From Marinobacter sp. S0848L (GTDB lineage: Bacteria > Pseudomonadota > Gammaproteobacteria > Pseudomonadales > Oleiphilaceae), in contig NZ_JALKAQ010000006.1 of assembly GCF_023016065.1 (NCBI RefSeq), positions 1-64,000 of the forward strand: DNA of 64,000 nt, read 5' to 3'. Shown here piece by piece: positions 24,932 to 34,215 of the stretch. The translations under genes and the position numbers were made by a program. How positions within the stretch are numbered: position 1 is the stretch's first letter; each line of letters begins with the position of its first letter. The notes beneath the pieces are model-generated. The model saw only the letters and a list, made by a program, of their open reading frames with translations, did no database searches and was not told the DNA's origin.

Positions 24932-26296
24932 TTAAGGCGTCTGGTCAGCTTTCAGACCGATCTCGAAACGATCGATGTAAGCGTTGGGTGTTTTCGGTGT
25001 GAAGGGCACACCGTCAATAAGCGCGCCCTGAAACGGACGCTCGAAGTTCTCTTCTGAGAAGTCCGGGAAATCGCTGGCGGCCAGCAGACCGTCGTCGATC
25101 AGTGACTGGGCTGCTTGGGCGTACAGGTCGCCCCGGTATACTTTTGCAGCGGTTTTCATGTACCAGTCGTCGGGCTTGGGTTCGGGAATCTGGCCCCAGC
25201 GGCGCATCTGCGACAGGTACCAGATAGCATCGGACGGGTAGGGGTAGGTGGCGTGATAGCGGAAGAACACGTTGAAATCAGGCACCTCCCGAACATCCCC
25301 TTTCTCGTACTCAAAGGTTCCGGTCATGGAGTTGGCGATGACTTCTGCATCGGCCCCTACGTAGCTGGACTGGGCGAGAATCTTGACCGCTTCGGCGCGG
25401 TTTGCGTTGTTATTCTCGTCGAGCCAATGGGCCGCCCGGATCAGGGCGCGCAGCAAGCGGAGGTGCGTGTTCGGGTATTTTTCTGCCCATTCTTCGGTCA
25501 CCCCGAAAACCTTCTCCGGGTTGTTCGGCCAGATTTCGTAGTCGGTAATGACCGGTACACCTACATCCTTGAACACAGCCTGCTGGTTCCAGGGCTCACC
25601 CACGCAGTAGCCCTGAATCGTTCCGGCTTCCATGGTTGCGGGCATTTGTGGTGGGGGCGTGACCGAAAGATGCACATCGGCTTGTAGGGTGCCACTGGTA
25701 TCTCCGCTCTGGGGCGCATAATAGCCGGGGTTCAATCCACCGGCAGCGAGCCAGTAGCGCAGTTCATAATTGTGGGTGGAAACCGGGAAGACCATGCCCA
25801 TTTTGAAGCGCTCGCCGCGATCACGATACTGGTCGATGACGGGCTTCAGGGTTGCGGCACTGATGGGATGGGCCGGCTTGTCGCCGTCCAGGGCAAGCTG
25901 GGGTTTCATGGTTTCCCAAACGTCGTTGGAGACGGTGATGCCGTTGCCATTCAGATCCATGCTGAAGGCGGTGATGATATTGGCCTGCGTGCCATACCCG
26001 ATGGAGGCACCAAGAGGCTGACCCGCCAGCATGTGGGCGCCGTCCAGCTCGGAGGTGATCACCCGGTCCAGCAACACTTTCCAGTTGGCTTGGGCTTCCA
26101 GTTCAACAAACAGCCCTTCATCAAGGAAGTAGCCCTGTTCCCAGGCAATCGCCAGAGGCGCCATGTCGGTAAGCTTGATGAAGCCCAGCTTGAGATCCGG
26201 CTTTTCGGCGGGGCCTATCCCGGCCTGTGCGAATGAGGCCAGGCCCAGCAGCAATACGGTGATGCCTGACCGAAGGTGTTTCAGGGTTCTTGCCAT
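24932..26296 (-). CDS. nrtA: Nitrate-binding periplasmic protein NrtA
   Basis: NrtA delivers nitrate to the NrtB channel. The 454-residue protein has a Sec signal peptide ([21 protein letters not shown], about 5-25) without a lipobox cysteine, so it is probably soluble in the periplasm. The CmpA/NrtA-type fold shows [38 protein letters not shown] and [13 protein letters not shown]. The ATG at 26296 gives the usual signal peptide start. An in-frame ATG at 26323 directly abuts AAGAAGG and would add nine residues. The gene has a sigma-54 promoter and a leader terminator. Confidence 0.92.
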   Translation of the reverse strand: MARTLKHLRSGITVLLLGLASFAQAGIGPAEKPDLKLGFIKLTDMAPLAIAWEQGYFLDEGLFVELEAQANWKVLLDRVITSELDGAHMLAGQPLGASIGYGTQANIITAFSMDLNGNGITVSNDVWETMKPQLALDGDKPAHPISAATLKPVIDQYRDRGERFKMGMVFPVSTHNYELRYWLAAGGLNPGYYAPQSGDTSGTLQADVHLSVTPPPQMPATMEAGTIQGYCVGEPWNQQAVFKDVGVPVITDYEIWPNNPEKVFGVTEEWAEKYPNTHLRLLRALIRAAHWLDENNNANRAEAVKILAQSSYVGADAEVIANSMTGTFEYEKGDVREVPDFNVFFRYHATYPYPSDAIWYLSQMRRWGQIPEPKPDDWYMKTAAKVYRGDLYAQAAQSLIDDGLLAASDFPDFSEENFERPFQGALIDGVPFTPKTPNAYIDRFEIGLKADQTP

Positions 26297-26336
26297 GATG
26301 TGACTCGCTCTGATCTTCAGCATCCTTCTTTAACGC

Positions 26337-26381
26337 AAAAGCGCCTACCCTCCGTTACCGGAAAGCAGGCGCCTTTGCCCG
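26337..26381 (-). promoter_or_regulatory. nrtA leader: ANTAR-like hairpin overlapping an intrinsic terminator
   Basis: On the minus strand, GCGCCTGCTTTCCG (26372-26359) pairs fully, including G-U pairs, with CGGAGGGTAGGCGC (26354-26341) around a GUAA loop. Four Ts follow (26340-26337). Overlapping its 5' arm is a 16-nt hairpin CGGGC-AAAGGC-GCCUG (26381-26366) whose loop has A1 and G4, matching P2 of the nas/nir leader. I did not find a convincing first hairpin (P1) between it and the predicted start near 26411. Confidence 0.68.
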
Positions 26382-26421
26382 AGAGGAGTGCTGTCGTGTC
26401 TTGATGGTTCATAAAGTCTTC

Positions 26422-26437
26422 AGCACAAGCTGTGCCA
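26422..26437 (-). promoter_or_regulatory. Sigma-54 promoter for nrtA operon
   Basis: TGGCACAGCTTGTGCT on the minus strand has a consensus TGGCAC -24 block and a GTGCT -12 block at correct spacing. The predicted start is near 26411, about 115 bases ahead of nrtA. Confidence 0.7.
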
Positions 26438-26520
26438 GCGGCCGGAAACCATAGAGCTCATCGTGCCTGAGGGGTGAATTGATGCTCGCCAGTGCGAATA
26501 GTCGTGGCGGTGAATTGGTG

Positions 26521-26567
26521 CGTGCTGGTGCAAAAAAGCCGGCGATGCACCAGCGTGATTCTTTTTT
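26521..26567 (+). promoter_or_regulatory. Hairpin with T-run upstream of nasA (terminator-like or activator dyad)
   Basis: CGTGCTGGTGC (26521-26531) pairs with GCACCAGCGTG (26547-26557), two G-U pairs included, with a 15-nt loop. A run of six Ts (26562-26567) follows. It resembles an intrinsic terminator on the plus strand, yet it lies upstream of the nasA sigma-54 promoter. Its GGTGCA and TGCACC halves also resemble NtrC half-sites about 75-110 bases ahead of the predicted nasA start. Confidence 0.45.
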
Positions 26568-26605
26568 ATCTGATGGCAGCCCCTTTAACGCTCCGTGTTC
26601 GGGGC

Positions 26606-26621
26606 TGGCCTTTAAATTGCT
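26606..26621 (+). promoter_or_regulatory. Sigma-54 promoter for nasA
   Basis: TGGCCTTTAAATTGCT matches the -24/-12 consensus, with a perfect TTGCT block, and is nearly identical to the nasR promoter including an upstream GGGGC. The predicted start near 26632 leaves about 40 nt of leader, too short for the terminator system seen at nrtA. Confidence 0.78.
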
Positions 26622-26671
26622 TCAGGTATGCCAAGTCAAACCGCTAAAGAAGCAATCTAAGAGGACTCAGC

Positions 26672-29371
26672 GTGAGCCAGAATCCGAATGCGTTAATTCC
26701 CGCCGCCACCACTTGCCCTTATTGCGGGGTGGGTTGTGGCGTTCTGGCCCGAGCCGATGGTGTTGAAGGGGATCGCAGCCACCCGGCAAATCAGGGGCGG
26801 TTGTGCGTGAAAGGGTCGGCGCTGCACGAAACGCTGGCCCCCGAGGGCGACCGGGCGTTCGCCCCCAAAGTGGCCGGGCAGGAAGTCAGCTGGGAGCATG
26901 CTATCGGCCAGGTGGCGACTGTCATCCGCAAAACTGTTAGCGAACACGGCCCCGAGGCTGTGGCCTTCTATTTGTCGGGCCAGCTTTTGACCGAGGACTA
27001 CTACGTAGCCAACAAGCTGGCCAAGGGATTTATCGGCACGCCCCACGTGGACACCAATTCCCGACTGTGCATGTCGTCGGCAGTGGCAGCTCATAAGCGA
27101 GCTTTCGGTGAAGATTGCGTGCCGGGCTGTTATGAAGACCTGGAACTGGCAGATTTGCTGGTGCTGGCCGGCAGCAACGCAGCCTGGGCGCACCCGGTGT
27201 TGTATCAGCGTATGAAAGCGGCGCACCGGGCCGGGCGCAAGGTGGTGTTGATTGACCCTCGTGAAACCGCAACCCGTGAGTTGGCGGACTTGCATCTGAA
27301 ACTGCGCCCCGGCACCGATACCCTGCTCTTCAACGGGCTTTTGGTGTGGTTACACGCACAACAGGCCTTGGATGCGGAGTATCTGGCCGAGCACTGCGGT
27401 GGCTTTGAGGAGACTCTGCAAGCAGCCATGCACTCAGGCCCTGATCTGCAAGCGGTGGCTCTGGGGTGTGACCTTGCCGTAGAGGACGTGAAAACGTTTT
27501 ACCAATGGTTTGCCGAAACCGGGCGCACGGTGACGGCTTTCTCTCAAGGCATTAACCAGTCGGTCGCGGGCACCGATAAGGGCAACGCGATCATCAATTG
27601 CCATCTTGCCACCGGGCGTATCGGCAAGCCCGGTGCCGGCCCTTTCTCGTTAACCGGGCAGCCCAACGCCATGGGAGGCCGAGAGGTAGGCGGCCTGGCG
27701 AACACCTTGGCTGCTCACATGGAGTACGACACGCCGAAAGCTCGGCAGCTGATTTCAGACTATTGGCAAACCGACAGGCTGGCGGACGGGCCGGGTTACA
27801 AAGCGGTGGATCTGTTTGATGCGGTGCACCGGGGGGACATCAAAGTGCTCTGGATTATGGGCACAAACCCGGCCGTGAGCTTGCCAGACAGCGTGCGCAT
27901 TCGCGAAGCGCTGGCTCGTTGCGAAACGGTGATCGTCTCGGACTGCGTGAGTGCCACCGATACCACCGCCTTCGCCGACATCCTTTTACCTGCGGCCGGT
28001 TGGGGCGAAAAAGATGGTACCGTGACCAACTCCGAGCGCCGAATGTCGCGGCAACGTCGGTTTCTTCCGTTGCCGACCGGGGTTAAACCGGATTGGCAGA
28101 TTATCAGCGAGGTTGGTCAGGCGCTGGGCTACACACAGGCGTTTGGTTATCACAAGCCTGTGAATATCTTTCGGGAGCACGCCGCCTTGTCCGGGGTGGA
28201 TAATTCCGGAACCCGAATGTTCAATATTGCGGCGCTGGCTCAGTTGACGGATGAAGCCTACGAGCAGATGCAGCCACTCCAGTGGCCCATTCGCGTGGAT
28301 GAGTGTGGCGCTTTGCAGCAGACCGCCCGCCTGTTCCGTGATGGCCGGTTCCCGACACCGGACGGCCGTGCCCGGCTGGTGCCCGTGCATGCACAGAGTC
28401 CCGGGCAGCAACCCGGGGAGCATTACCCGTTGGTGGTGAATTCCGGTCGCATCCGGGACCAGTGGCACACCATGACCCGAACCGGCTTGGCATCGAAACT
28501 GTTTGCCCACCGGGAGGAGCCGTTTATTGAGGTGCACCCCGAGGACCTGTCCCGTTATCGGTTGTCTGAGGGCGAATTGGCCGTTTTGGCCGGGCCGACG
28601 GGCCAGTATGTGGGCCGTGTAAGGTCTGCTTTTGGTCAAAGGCCGGGAGAAGTCTTTGTGCCCATTCACTGGAACGGCCAATTTGCTTCTTCGGCTTTGG
28701 CGTCTGAGTTGATGGACGCAACGGTCGATCCGATTTCCGGGCAGCCTGAGAGCAAACACGGTATCGCGAGCATTAAGCCATTGAGCACCCGGTGGCAGGC
28801 GCGGTTGATGCTGTCCGGCGACCAGACTGGTCTGCCCACCCCCATGGCGGCATCGTTCGATTACTGGAGTCGTCAGGTGTTGGGCCACAGCAGCGCGTGG
28901 TGGCTGGCGGGCAGTCACCATGGGGACTGGCTCGCGCTAGGCTGGCAGTGTTTCGGTCGAGAACCGGATCTGGTTATGGAAGATACCGCGCAGGGTCGTT
29001 TCCGGGCAGTCTGGTTGGACGCCGGGCGGCTGCAGGCGGTGCTTTTGGTTGAGAAAGAAACGGGTGCAATGCCCGGCATTGAATGGCTGGACCAATGTTT
29101 CGCTGAGACAGAGGTCAGCCTGGAACAACGCTGGTCTCTGCTGGCGGCCGGCCGTGCCGATGTCGAACCAACGGGTGCGTTGGTGTGCAGTTGTTTTCAG
29201 GTGGGTGAAAACGCCATTCTGCGGGCTATTGAAGCAGGCTGCGACAGCGTGGAAGCATTGAGTGAGTCGCTGAAATGCGGGAGCAATTGTGGGTCGTGCC
29301 TGCCCGAAGTGCGCGCCCTGCTGACATTGGCGCAAGCGGATGTGGCCGCGCCAGTCGATGTGTCAGCCTAG
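26672..29371 (+). CDS. nasA: Assimilatory nitrate reductase catalytic subunit
   Basis: NasA reduces nitrate to nitrite in the cytoplasm at a molybdopterin guanine dinucleotide cofactor. The 899-residue protein has the N-terminal [4Fe-4S] cysteines (Cys15, Cys18, Cys22, Cys45) and the molybdopterin domains with SRLCMSSAVAAHKRAFGED, IMGTNPAVSLPD and SNAAWAHPVL. A C-terminal Bfd-like [2Fe-2S] domain has CSCFQVGENAI near 839 and CGSNCGSC near 869. The extra cluster should accept electrons from a flavoprotein, probably the one encoded at 20169-21398. The GTG start has AAGAGGA just upstream. It overlaps the convergent gene downstream by 9 bp. Confidence 0.96.
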   Translation: MSQNPNALIPAATTCPYCGVGCGVLARADGVEGDRSHPANQGRLCVKGSALHETLAPEGDRAFAPKVAGQEVSWEHAIGQVATVIRKTVSEHGPEAVAFYLSGQLLTEDYYVANKLAKGFIGTPHVDTNSRLCMSSAVAAHKRAFGEDCVPGCYEDLELADLLVLAGSNAAWAHPVLYQRMKAAHRAGRKVVLIDPRETATRELADLHLKLRPGTDTLLFNGLLVWLHAQQALDAEYLAEHCGGFEETLQAAMHSGPDLQAVALGCDLAVEDVKTFYQWFAETGRTVTAFSQGINQSVAGTDKGNAIINCHLATGRIGKPGAGPFSLTGQPNAMGGREVGGLANTLAAHMEYDTPKARQLISDYWQTDRLADGPGYKAVDLFDAVHRGDIKVLWIMGTNPAVSLPDSVRIREALARCETVIVSDCVSATDTTAFADILLPAAGWGEKDGTVTNSERRMSRQRRFLPLPTGVKPDWQIISEVGQALGYTQAFGYHKPVNIFREHAALSGVDNSGTRMFNIAALAQLTDEAYEQMQPLQWPIRVDECGALQQTARLFRDGRFPTPDGRARLVPVHAQSPGQQPGEHYPLVVNSGRIRDQWHTMTRTGLASKLFAHREEPFIEVHPEDLSRYRLSEGELAVLAGPTGQYVGRVRSAFGQRPGEVFVPIHWNGQFASSALASELMDATVDPISGQPESKHGIASIKPLSTRWQARLMLSGDQTGLPTPMAASFDYWSRQVLGHSSAWWLAGSHHGDWLALGWQCFGREPDLVMEDTAQGRFRAVWLDAGRLQAVLLVEKETGAMPGIEWLDQCFAETEVSLEQRWSLLAAGRADVEPTGALVCSCFQVGENAILRAIEAGCDSVEALSESLKCGSNCGSCLPEVRALLTLAQADVAAPVDVSA

Positions 29372-30061
29372 CGCTTCCAACAAGGCAAACGGAACCCGAT
29401 ACAGCAGGTTTCTGGGTTGGTGCGGGACTTCAACGGTGCAGGTTTTCCGGTTCACCCGGACGATCCTGCCTTGCTTCTGTTTGCTACCACGCCCGAAGCG
29501 CACCGGTTCTCCGGCTTGCCACTGAGCTTTGGCCTGATGCGGTGTTGGTATTGCAAACACATCGCGGGAAAGCGGGAGCGCCGCTTCACTTGCCTGCTGC
29601 GCCAGAAAATCCCGTGCTGCATCGGCACCGCCACTGGCGTGGAGTTGGTCCAGCACTTCGTAAAAGTGACGGTTATGGACCGAGCCATAATGGCGTTGCC
29701 CAGCGCTGTATTGCAGTAAATGGGCGAACTCATGGCAGCAAGTATGCGCCAGAAGATTTAGTTCGCTGACCTCACCGCCAAAATAGCCCCGTTCGCGAAT
29801 TTCCCGGGAAGACAGCCAGCCTTGGGCCGTCTCCGGCTGACGCTTGGCCGCAATCATGCGCACACCGTAGTTGATCAGATGCTGTTTGGTGCGCGGGTCG
29901 TAGCTGTGGTAAGTGGCCTGTCCCGATCCGACTCGCAATAGCAGACCCGCTTGGCTATTGCGCGCCTGCACCCAAGCCTGCGCCGGTTGCCAGAGAATGG
30001 TCCGGGTGGTTTGGCACATGAGGGTGCCGATTTGTTTGCTTGTCTGAAGAGAACTGAACAT
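29363..30061 (-). CDS. SprT-like putative zinc metalloprotease
   Basis: The 232-residue protein has a zinc-protease motif, HEFAHLLQ at about 109-116, with a further histidine pair in GSVHNRHFYEVLDQL that could supply the third ligand. This pattern fits SprT-like or similar metallopeptidases; no signal peptide is evident. A basic segment, VRFGRGSKQKQGRIVRVNRK, near the C-terminus may bind nucleic acid. Function is not established. The ATG at 30061 has GGGGA upstream; longer in-frame starts use TTG or lack such a site. It converges on nasA with a 9-bp overlap. Confidence 0.65.
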   Translation of the reverse strand: MFSSLQTSKQIGTLMCQTTRTILWQPAQAWVQARNSQAGLLLRVGSGQATYHSYDPRTKQHLINYGVRMIAAKRQPETAQGWLSSREIRERGYFGGEVSELNLLAHTCCHEFAHLLQYSAGQRHYGSVHNRHFYEVLDQLHASGGADAARDFLAQQASEAALPLSRDVFAIPTPHQAKAQWQAGEPVRFGRGSKQKQGRIVRVNRKTCTVEVPHQPRNLLYRVPFALLEALG

Positions 30062-30115
30062 GAGATCCCCAAGTGTTTGGGGCATGTTAGACAGGAAGGC
30101 GTGAGGGCTCAATCA

Positions 30116-30145
30116 AAAACGGCCAGCCCGAAGGCTAGCCGTTTT
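30116..30145. terminator. Terminator downstream of hcp
   Basis: AAAACGGCCAGCC (30116-30128) pairs with GGCTAGCCGTTTT (30133-30145), one G-U pair, around a CGAA loop. T-tracts on both sides make it bidirectional. It separates hcp from the metalloprotease gene on the same strand. Confidence 0.85.
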
Positions 30146-30166
30146 GGCATGATCGAACCTGAGGGA

Positions 30167-30685
30167 TCAGGCTTCGATCGGCGAACGCCAGTCGTCCGCA
30201 CCGGAAGTGCCGGCAACGGCGTGCTCCCAGGTGACCTTGCGGTAGGACAGAGACACGGTAACCAGCTGAGTGAAGTCAGCGTTGGCTGCGTCCTGGCAGT
30301 GAGGCATGTTGCAGTCGATGTCGATGATGGTGGCATCTTCCAGGATGGTAGAGAAGAAATGCTCCTGCTTACCTTCAACGGAAGTGCGGTACCACTTCAG
30401 CTCAACCTTGGGCAGCATTTCGCCGGAAGCCAGAGCGTTGTACATCAGCGGGGTGGACTTGTTCAGAGCGGAGGTGAACTTGAACGGCTTGTGAACGCGC
30501 TGACCGGAAGGCTGACCAGACTGAGGATCAGTCGGAACGGTAACAACGTGGCTGAATTCCTGAACCAGCACTTCGTCTTCATGACCTTCAACGTAGATGT
30601 TACCTACGGAGTCGGAAGTGAATGCACCAGCGGTGATGTTGCCCTGAGTTTTACCTTCGATACTGATATAACAAGGAGTTGGCAT
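30167..30685 (-). CDS. hcp: Hcp family type VI secretion tube/effector protein
   Basis: Hcp forms the hexameric rings of the type VI secretion tube and can carry effectors. The 172-residue protein begins MPTPCYISIEGKTQGNITAGAF and contains VLVQEFSHVVTVP, SGQRVHKPFKF and VTVSLSYRKVTWEH, all Hcp1-type hallmarks. The ATG at 30685 is chosen because GGAG lies 7 bases upstream; an ATG at 30697 lacks a site. No other type VI gene is in the window, so this is an orphan hcp that would work with an apparatus encoded elsewhere, if one exists. It has its own terminator, so it is probably transcribed alone. Confidence 0.93.
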   Translation of the reverse strand: MPTPCYISIEGKTQGNITAGAFTSDSVGNIYVEGHEDEVLVQEFSHVVTVPTDPQSGQPSGQRVHKPFKFTSALNKSTPLMYNALASGEMLPKVELKWYRTSVEGKQEHFFSTILEDATIIDIDCNMPHCQDAANADFTQLVTVSLSYRKVTWEHAVAGTSGADDWRSPIEA

Positions 30686-30910
30686 AGTCTGCTCCATGAC
30701 GTGTGAATGAATAATGGTCCGTTGGGTGATCCCTGGACGCGATTATAGATAACAAGGACTGTGCCAGATTTATTAATGTTTTTAAAAACAATGGGTTGAA
30801 GTTTCTTGGCGTGGTGTGAGCAATCGCCTGAGCAAGTGCTTGCTTAGATGGTGGGCGAACACTTGCTGGGCAGGCGAAAAGTTGCCCGCACTGATTGATG
30901 GTGGGGAGAA

Positions 30911-31677
<767 letters not shown>

Positions 31678-31681
<4 letters not shown>

Positions 31682-32088
31682 GCGCCCGGCTCCGTTAACA
31701 ACAACACTTCGGTGTAGCCCCCGTCTTCCAGCACCCGCAACAGGTGCTCCAGATCCACCATTGTGAGGCTTTGGTCTGCCGCGAGTTTCAGCGGTTCCGA
31801 AACGTCCGGCTCTGGCAGTGCGGCCAGCAAGGTGTCTTCCGTGAGTGTGCTGCCGTTGACCTGCCACTGACCATCGGCTTTCACAATCAGATCGGCCTCC
31901 GGTGCCTGCTCCTGTGCCGATTGGGTGCCGCCGGGCAATTCCGGAAGAGGCTCCTCGGTCAGTTGCCCGGCCACAATGAAGAACATCAGCAGCAGAAAAA
32001 CCAGGTTGATCAATGGCAACAGCGCGTCTTCAACCCGGTCCAGCAGGCCTTTTCCGGACGTGGTCGGTGGTGGTACCAGTGCCGTCAT
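31678..32088 (-). CDS. exbD: ExbD family biopolymer transport protein (second copy)
   Basis: The 136-residue protein has a short cytoplasmic N-terminus, one membrane helix ([18 protein letters not shown], about 26-43) and a periplasmic domain. The helix lacks the Asp found in the first ExbD (LIDVVF there, LINLVF here), a position that carries the proton-relay acid in E. coli ExbD. The swap to Asn suggests a structural rather than proton-conducting copy. It overlaps both neighbours by 4 bp. Confidence 0.85.
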
Positions 32089-32471
32089 GGGGTTTCACGC
32101 TTCCAGTGCGCGGTAATGCCAGCGTTGTCGAGTGCGCTCAGGGTGCGGGTGAAATCGGCCAGCGCCGAGTCGGGCGTGGTGCTCAGATTGGCTTCGTCGA
32201 TGCCAGCGGCCTTCAAGGCCGGGAGCAATTCCGGCAAGGAATACGGGTTCTCTCGCCACAGGATGGAGCCGCCGGCGGATATCTGCAGTTCTGGCAAGGG
32301 CTCGCCCGCTTCGCTCTGGCGGTCTTGGGTGCTGTTGGCCAGTTCAAGATGGTCCAGCGGCATCAGCCGTGTGGTCAGCATGAAAAACACCAGCAAAATA
32401 AACACCACATCAATCAGTGGTGTAATCCGAATGGGCATTGGCCGGCTGGGCCGGGGCTCAACCAGCTGCAT
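32085..32471 (-). CDS. exbD: ExbD family biopolymer transport protein (first copy)
   Basis: The 128-residue protein has the standard ExbD layout: PMPIRITPLIDVVFILLVFFML at the membrane helix (about 10-31, with Asp in LIDVVF) and a periplasmic domain ending DNAGITAHW. It forms the stator with ExbB. The ATG at 32471 overlaps the end of exbB by 14 bp; a TTG at 32477 is the only longer alternative. Confidence 0.9.
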   Translation of the reverse strand: MQLVEPRPSRPMPIRITPLIDVVFILLVFFMLTTRLMPLDHLELANSTQDRQSEAGEPLPELQISAGGSILWRENPYSLPELLPALKAAGIDEANLSTTPDSALADFTRTLSALDNAGITAHWKRETP

Positions 32472-33261
32472 GAGCAAGGCGCGAGTTGTTATCGAAATGA
32501 TCGGACGCAGGGTTTGATTCTGTTACCGCTACTTCCGCCTGCTTTGGTTCGGGCTGAGTCGCATCGGCTGTGGCGGCGACGATATCGTCAGCTGGCAGCA
32601 CGTTAAATACACTCACCAATGCACTGTTGATGGTTTTGTGGATCCGGCGTAAGCGAAACTCGATCCATGCTGCCAGCGCAGCAAATGGAATTGCCACCAC
32701 CAGCCCCGCTGCTGTTGTGGCCAAAGCCTCGTAAATACCCCCGCTGAGCTGGCTGGCGTTGGCCCTGCCCTCGGTAGCTGCCATGGCACTGAAGGCTTCC
32801 ATCATCCCCATCACCGTGCCGAGCAGACCCAGCAGGGGCGCAAGTGCGGCAATCACTTCAATGATTTTAAGCGGTGCTTCAAAGGGTTCGAGCGCGTTCT
32901 GGGCGTCTCGTACCGCGGTTTCCCGTACTGCCGCAATGTTGGTGCCTGACTGGCAAGCCGACATAGTATTGACCAGCAAGTGCATCAAAGGATTAGCACG
33001 CCCGAAACGGCTGGCATTGGCACGAGTAGCTTCTACCCGGGTGTCGGCAGGTGATTGCTGCCATTGTGCAACGAGTCGCTGCAGCGGCTTGGTAAACCGG
33101 GGCGTGTAAAACGCGCCAAACAACATAAGGTAGAGAAAGGTAGCCACGCCGATAAAGGCAATAGCGATCAAAACGACCATCACAGGGCCGCCCATGCTGA
33201 TTAATTCGGCAAGAGGGCCGTTATCGGTGAGGGCGGATAGAGTGCCTTGGGATGAAAACAT
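32458..33261 (-). CDS. exbB: ExbB/TolQ/MotA family proton channel protein
   Basis: ExbB is the inner-membrane proton channel subunit that drives TonB. The 267-residue protein has three membrane segments (about 25-48, 140-160, 175-200). The family signature is LAPLLGLLGTVMGMMEAF followed by GGIYEALATTAAGLVVAIPF. The C-terminal 40 residues are a low-complexity acidic tail. It is the first gene of exbB-exbD-exbD-tonB and lies downstream of a Fur-like box. Confidence 0.92.
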   Translation of the reverse strand: MFSSQGTLSALTDNGPLAELISMGGPVMVVLIAIAFIGVATFLYLMLFGAFYTPRFTKPLQRLVAQWQQSPADTRVEATRANASRFGRANPLMHLLVNTMSACQSGTNIAAVRETAVRDAQNALEPFEAPLKIIEVIAALAPLLGLLGTVMGMMEAFSAMAATEGRANASQLSGGIYEALATTAAGLVVAIPFAALAAWIEFRLRRIHKTINSALVSVFNVLPADDIVAATADATQPEPKQAEVAVTESNPASDHFDNNSRLAHAAG

Positions 33262-33296
33262 ACGTGCTGTCCGATCGATGGATAATTGATCGAAAT

Positions 33297-33315
33297 GGTA
33301 ATGATTATCAGTTGA
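33297..33315 (-). promoter_or_regulatory. Fur-like box upstream of exbB
   Basis: GGTAATGATTATCAGTTGA on the plus strand matches 14 of 19 positions of GATAATGATTATCATTATC, with a perfect central TAATGATTATCA. It is 36 bp ahead of exbB. Iron-dependent repression of the TonB system is the expected reading. Confidence 0.65.
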
Positions 33316-33366
33316 ATTGCAAGTTACGATTGCAGAGAGTGTTGGTGGCTAAAGCAGGCTCAAGCG

Positions 33367-34128
33367 TCAGCCTGTGGCCGCTTGCCACAAAAGTCTCAGC
33401 GCCAGCAAAGTGAGCACCACATTGAAGGCGGTGCTGAACCAGCGGTTGCTCATGGTTTTCAGGATATGGAGCCCAATCCAGGTGCCTGCGAAGCCGCAGG
33501 CAATCATGGCGAGGATAAACAGCAGCCAATCGGAAAAAACAAAACCGGTAAATCCGAATATGAACGCCTTGGGAGCGTGCTGCAGGGTCATGGCAGTGGC
33601 GAACGTGGAAACGGTTTTGAAGCGGTCTTCATGGATCTGTTTGATAAACGCGGCTACCAGCGGGCCGGTGGCGCCAACAAACAGGCTGATGAAACTGGTA
33701 ATGCCGGAGGCAATAAAAATACCGGCATTGCCGAAAGAGGTTTTAGGCAGTTTCGGACCCCAGCACAGATACAGCACAAACACCGCAATGGAAAGCTGCC
33801 AAAGCTGCGCAGGCATATCGATCAACAGCCAGGCACCGAGTGCCGCGCCCACCAGCACGCCGGGGGTAAACGCGAGGATCACGCGCCAGTCTATATGGTG
33901 CCAGGTTAGCACCGCCCTGCCAGAGTTTGAGCCCAGTTGAATCATGCCATGAACGGGAATAATGGCCGCCGCCGGCATCCACGACGCCATTAGCACCAAC
34001 AGCAATACCCCACCCCCGGCGCCTAGCATTGCGGTGAGCATGGAGGTTACGACAGATGCCCCAAGCAGGAACAAGGCGACGGCAGAGCTGAGGGCTTCGG
34101 GAAGTAGGGGCAGGTCCATGGCACTCAC
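33367..34128 (-). CDS. Sulfite exporter TauE/SafE family protein
   Basis: The 253-residue protein has about eight hydrophobic segments and the paired repeats of the TauE/SafE family: GGGVLLLVLM and GATGPLVAAFI. Members export sulfite, sulfoacetate or related anions; the substrate here is unknown. The GTG at 34128 lies nine bases ahead of an ATG at 34119, and either is possible since neither has a strong ribosome site. It lies between the TonB operon and an amidase with no evident link. Confidence 0.85.
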   Translation of the reverse strand: MSAMDLPLLPEALSSAVALFLLGASVVTSMLTAMLGAGGGVLLLVLMASWMPAAAIIPVHGMIQLGSNSGRAVLTWHHIDWRVILAFTPGVLVGAALGAWLLIDMPAQLWQLSIAVFVLYLCWGPKLPKTSFGNAGIFIASGITSFISLFVGATGPLVAAFIKQIHEDRFKTVSTFATAMTLQHAPKAFIFGFTGFVFSDWLLFILAMIACGFAGTWIGLHILKTMSNRWFSTAFNVVLTLLALRLLWQAATG

Positions 34129-34215
34129 TTTGGTAATGACGTAAGCTCCTGAGTTTCCGGTTTATACGATAAATGTCTATAGGTCTTTGGGTATATAACA
34201 ACAACAGGGTTACCG

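Noticed and set aside
26382..26411. ACAGCA as a P1 hexaloop in the nrtA leader
   Set aside because: The loop has A1 and G4 but the flanking bases cannot form more than one base pair.
27986..28921. 311-codon open frame opposite nasA
   Set aside because: It is antisense to the molybdopterin region of NasA with no coding signature of its own.
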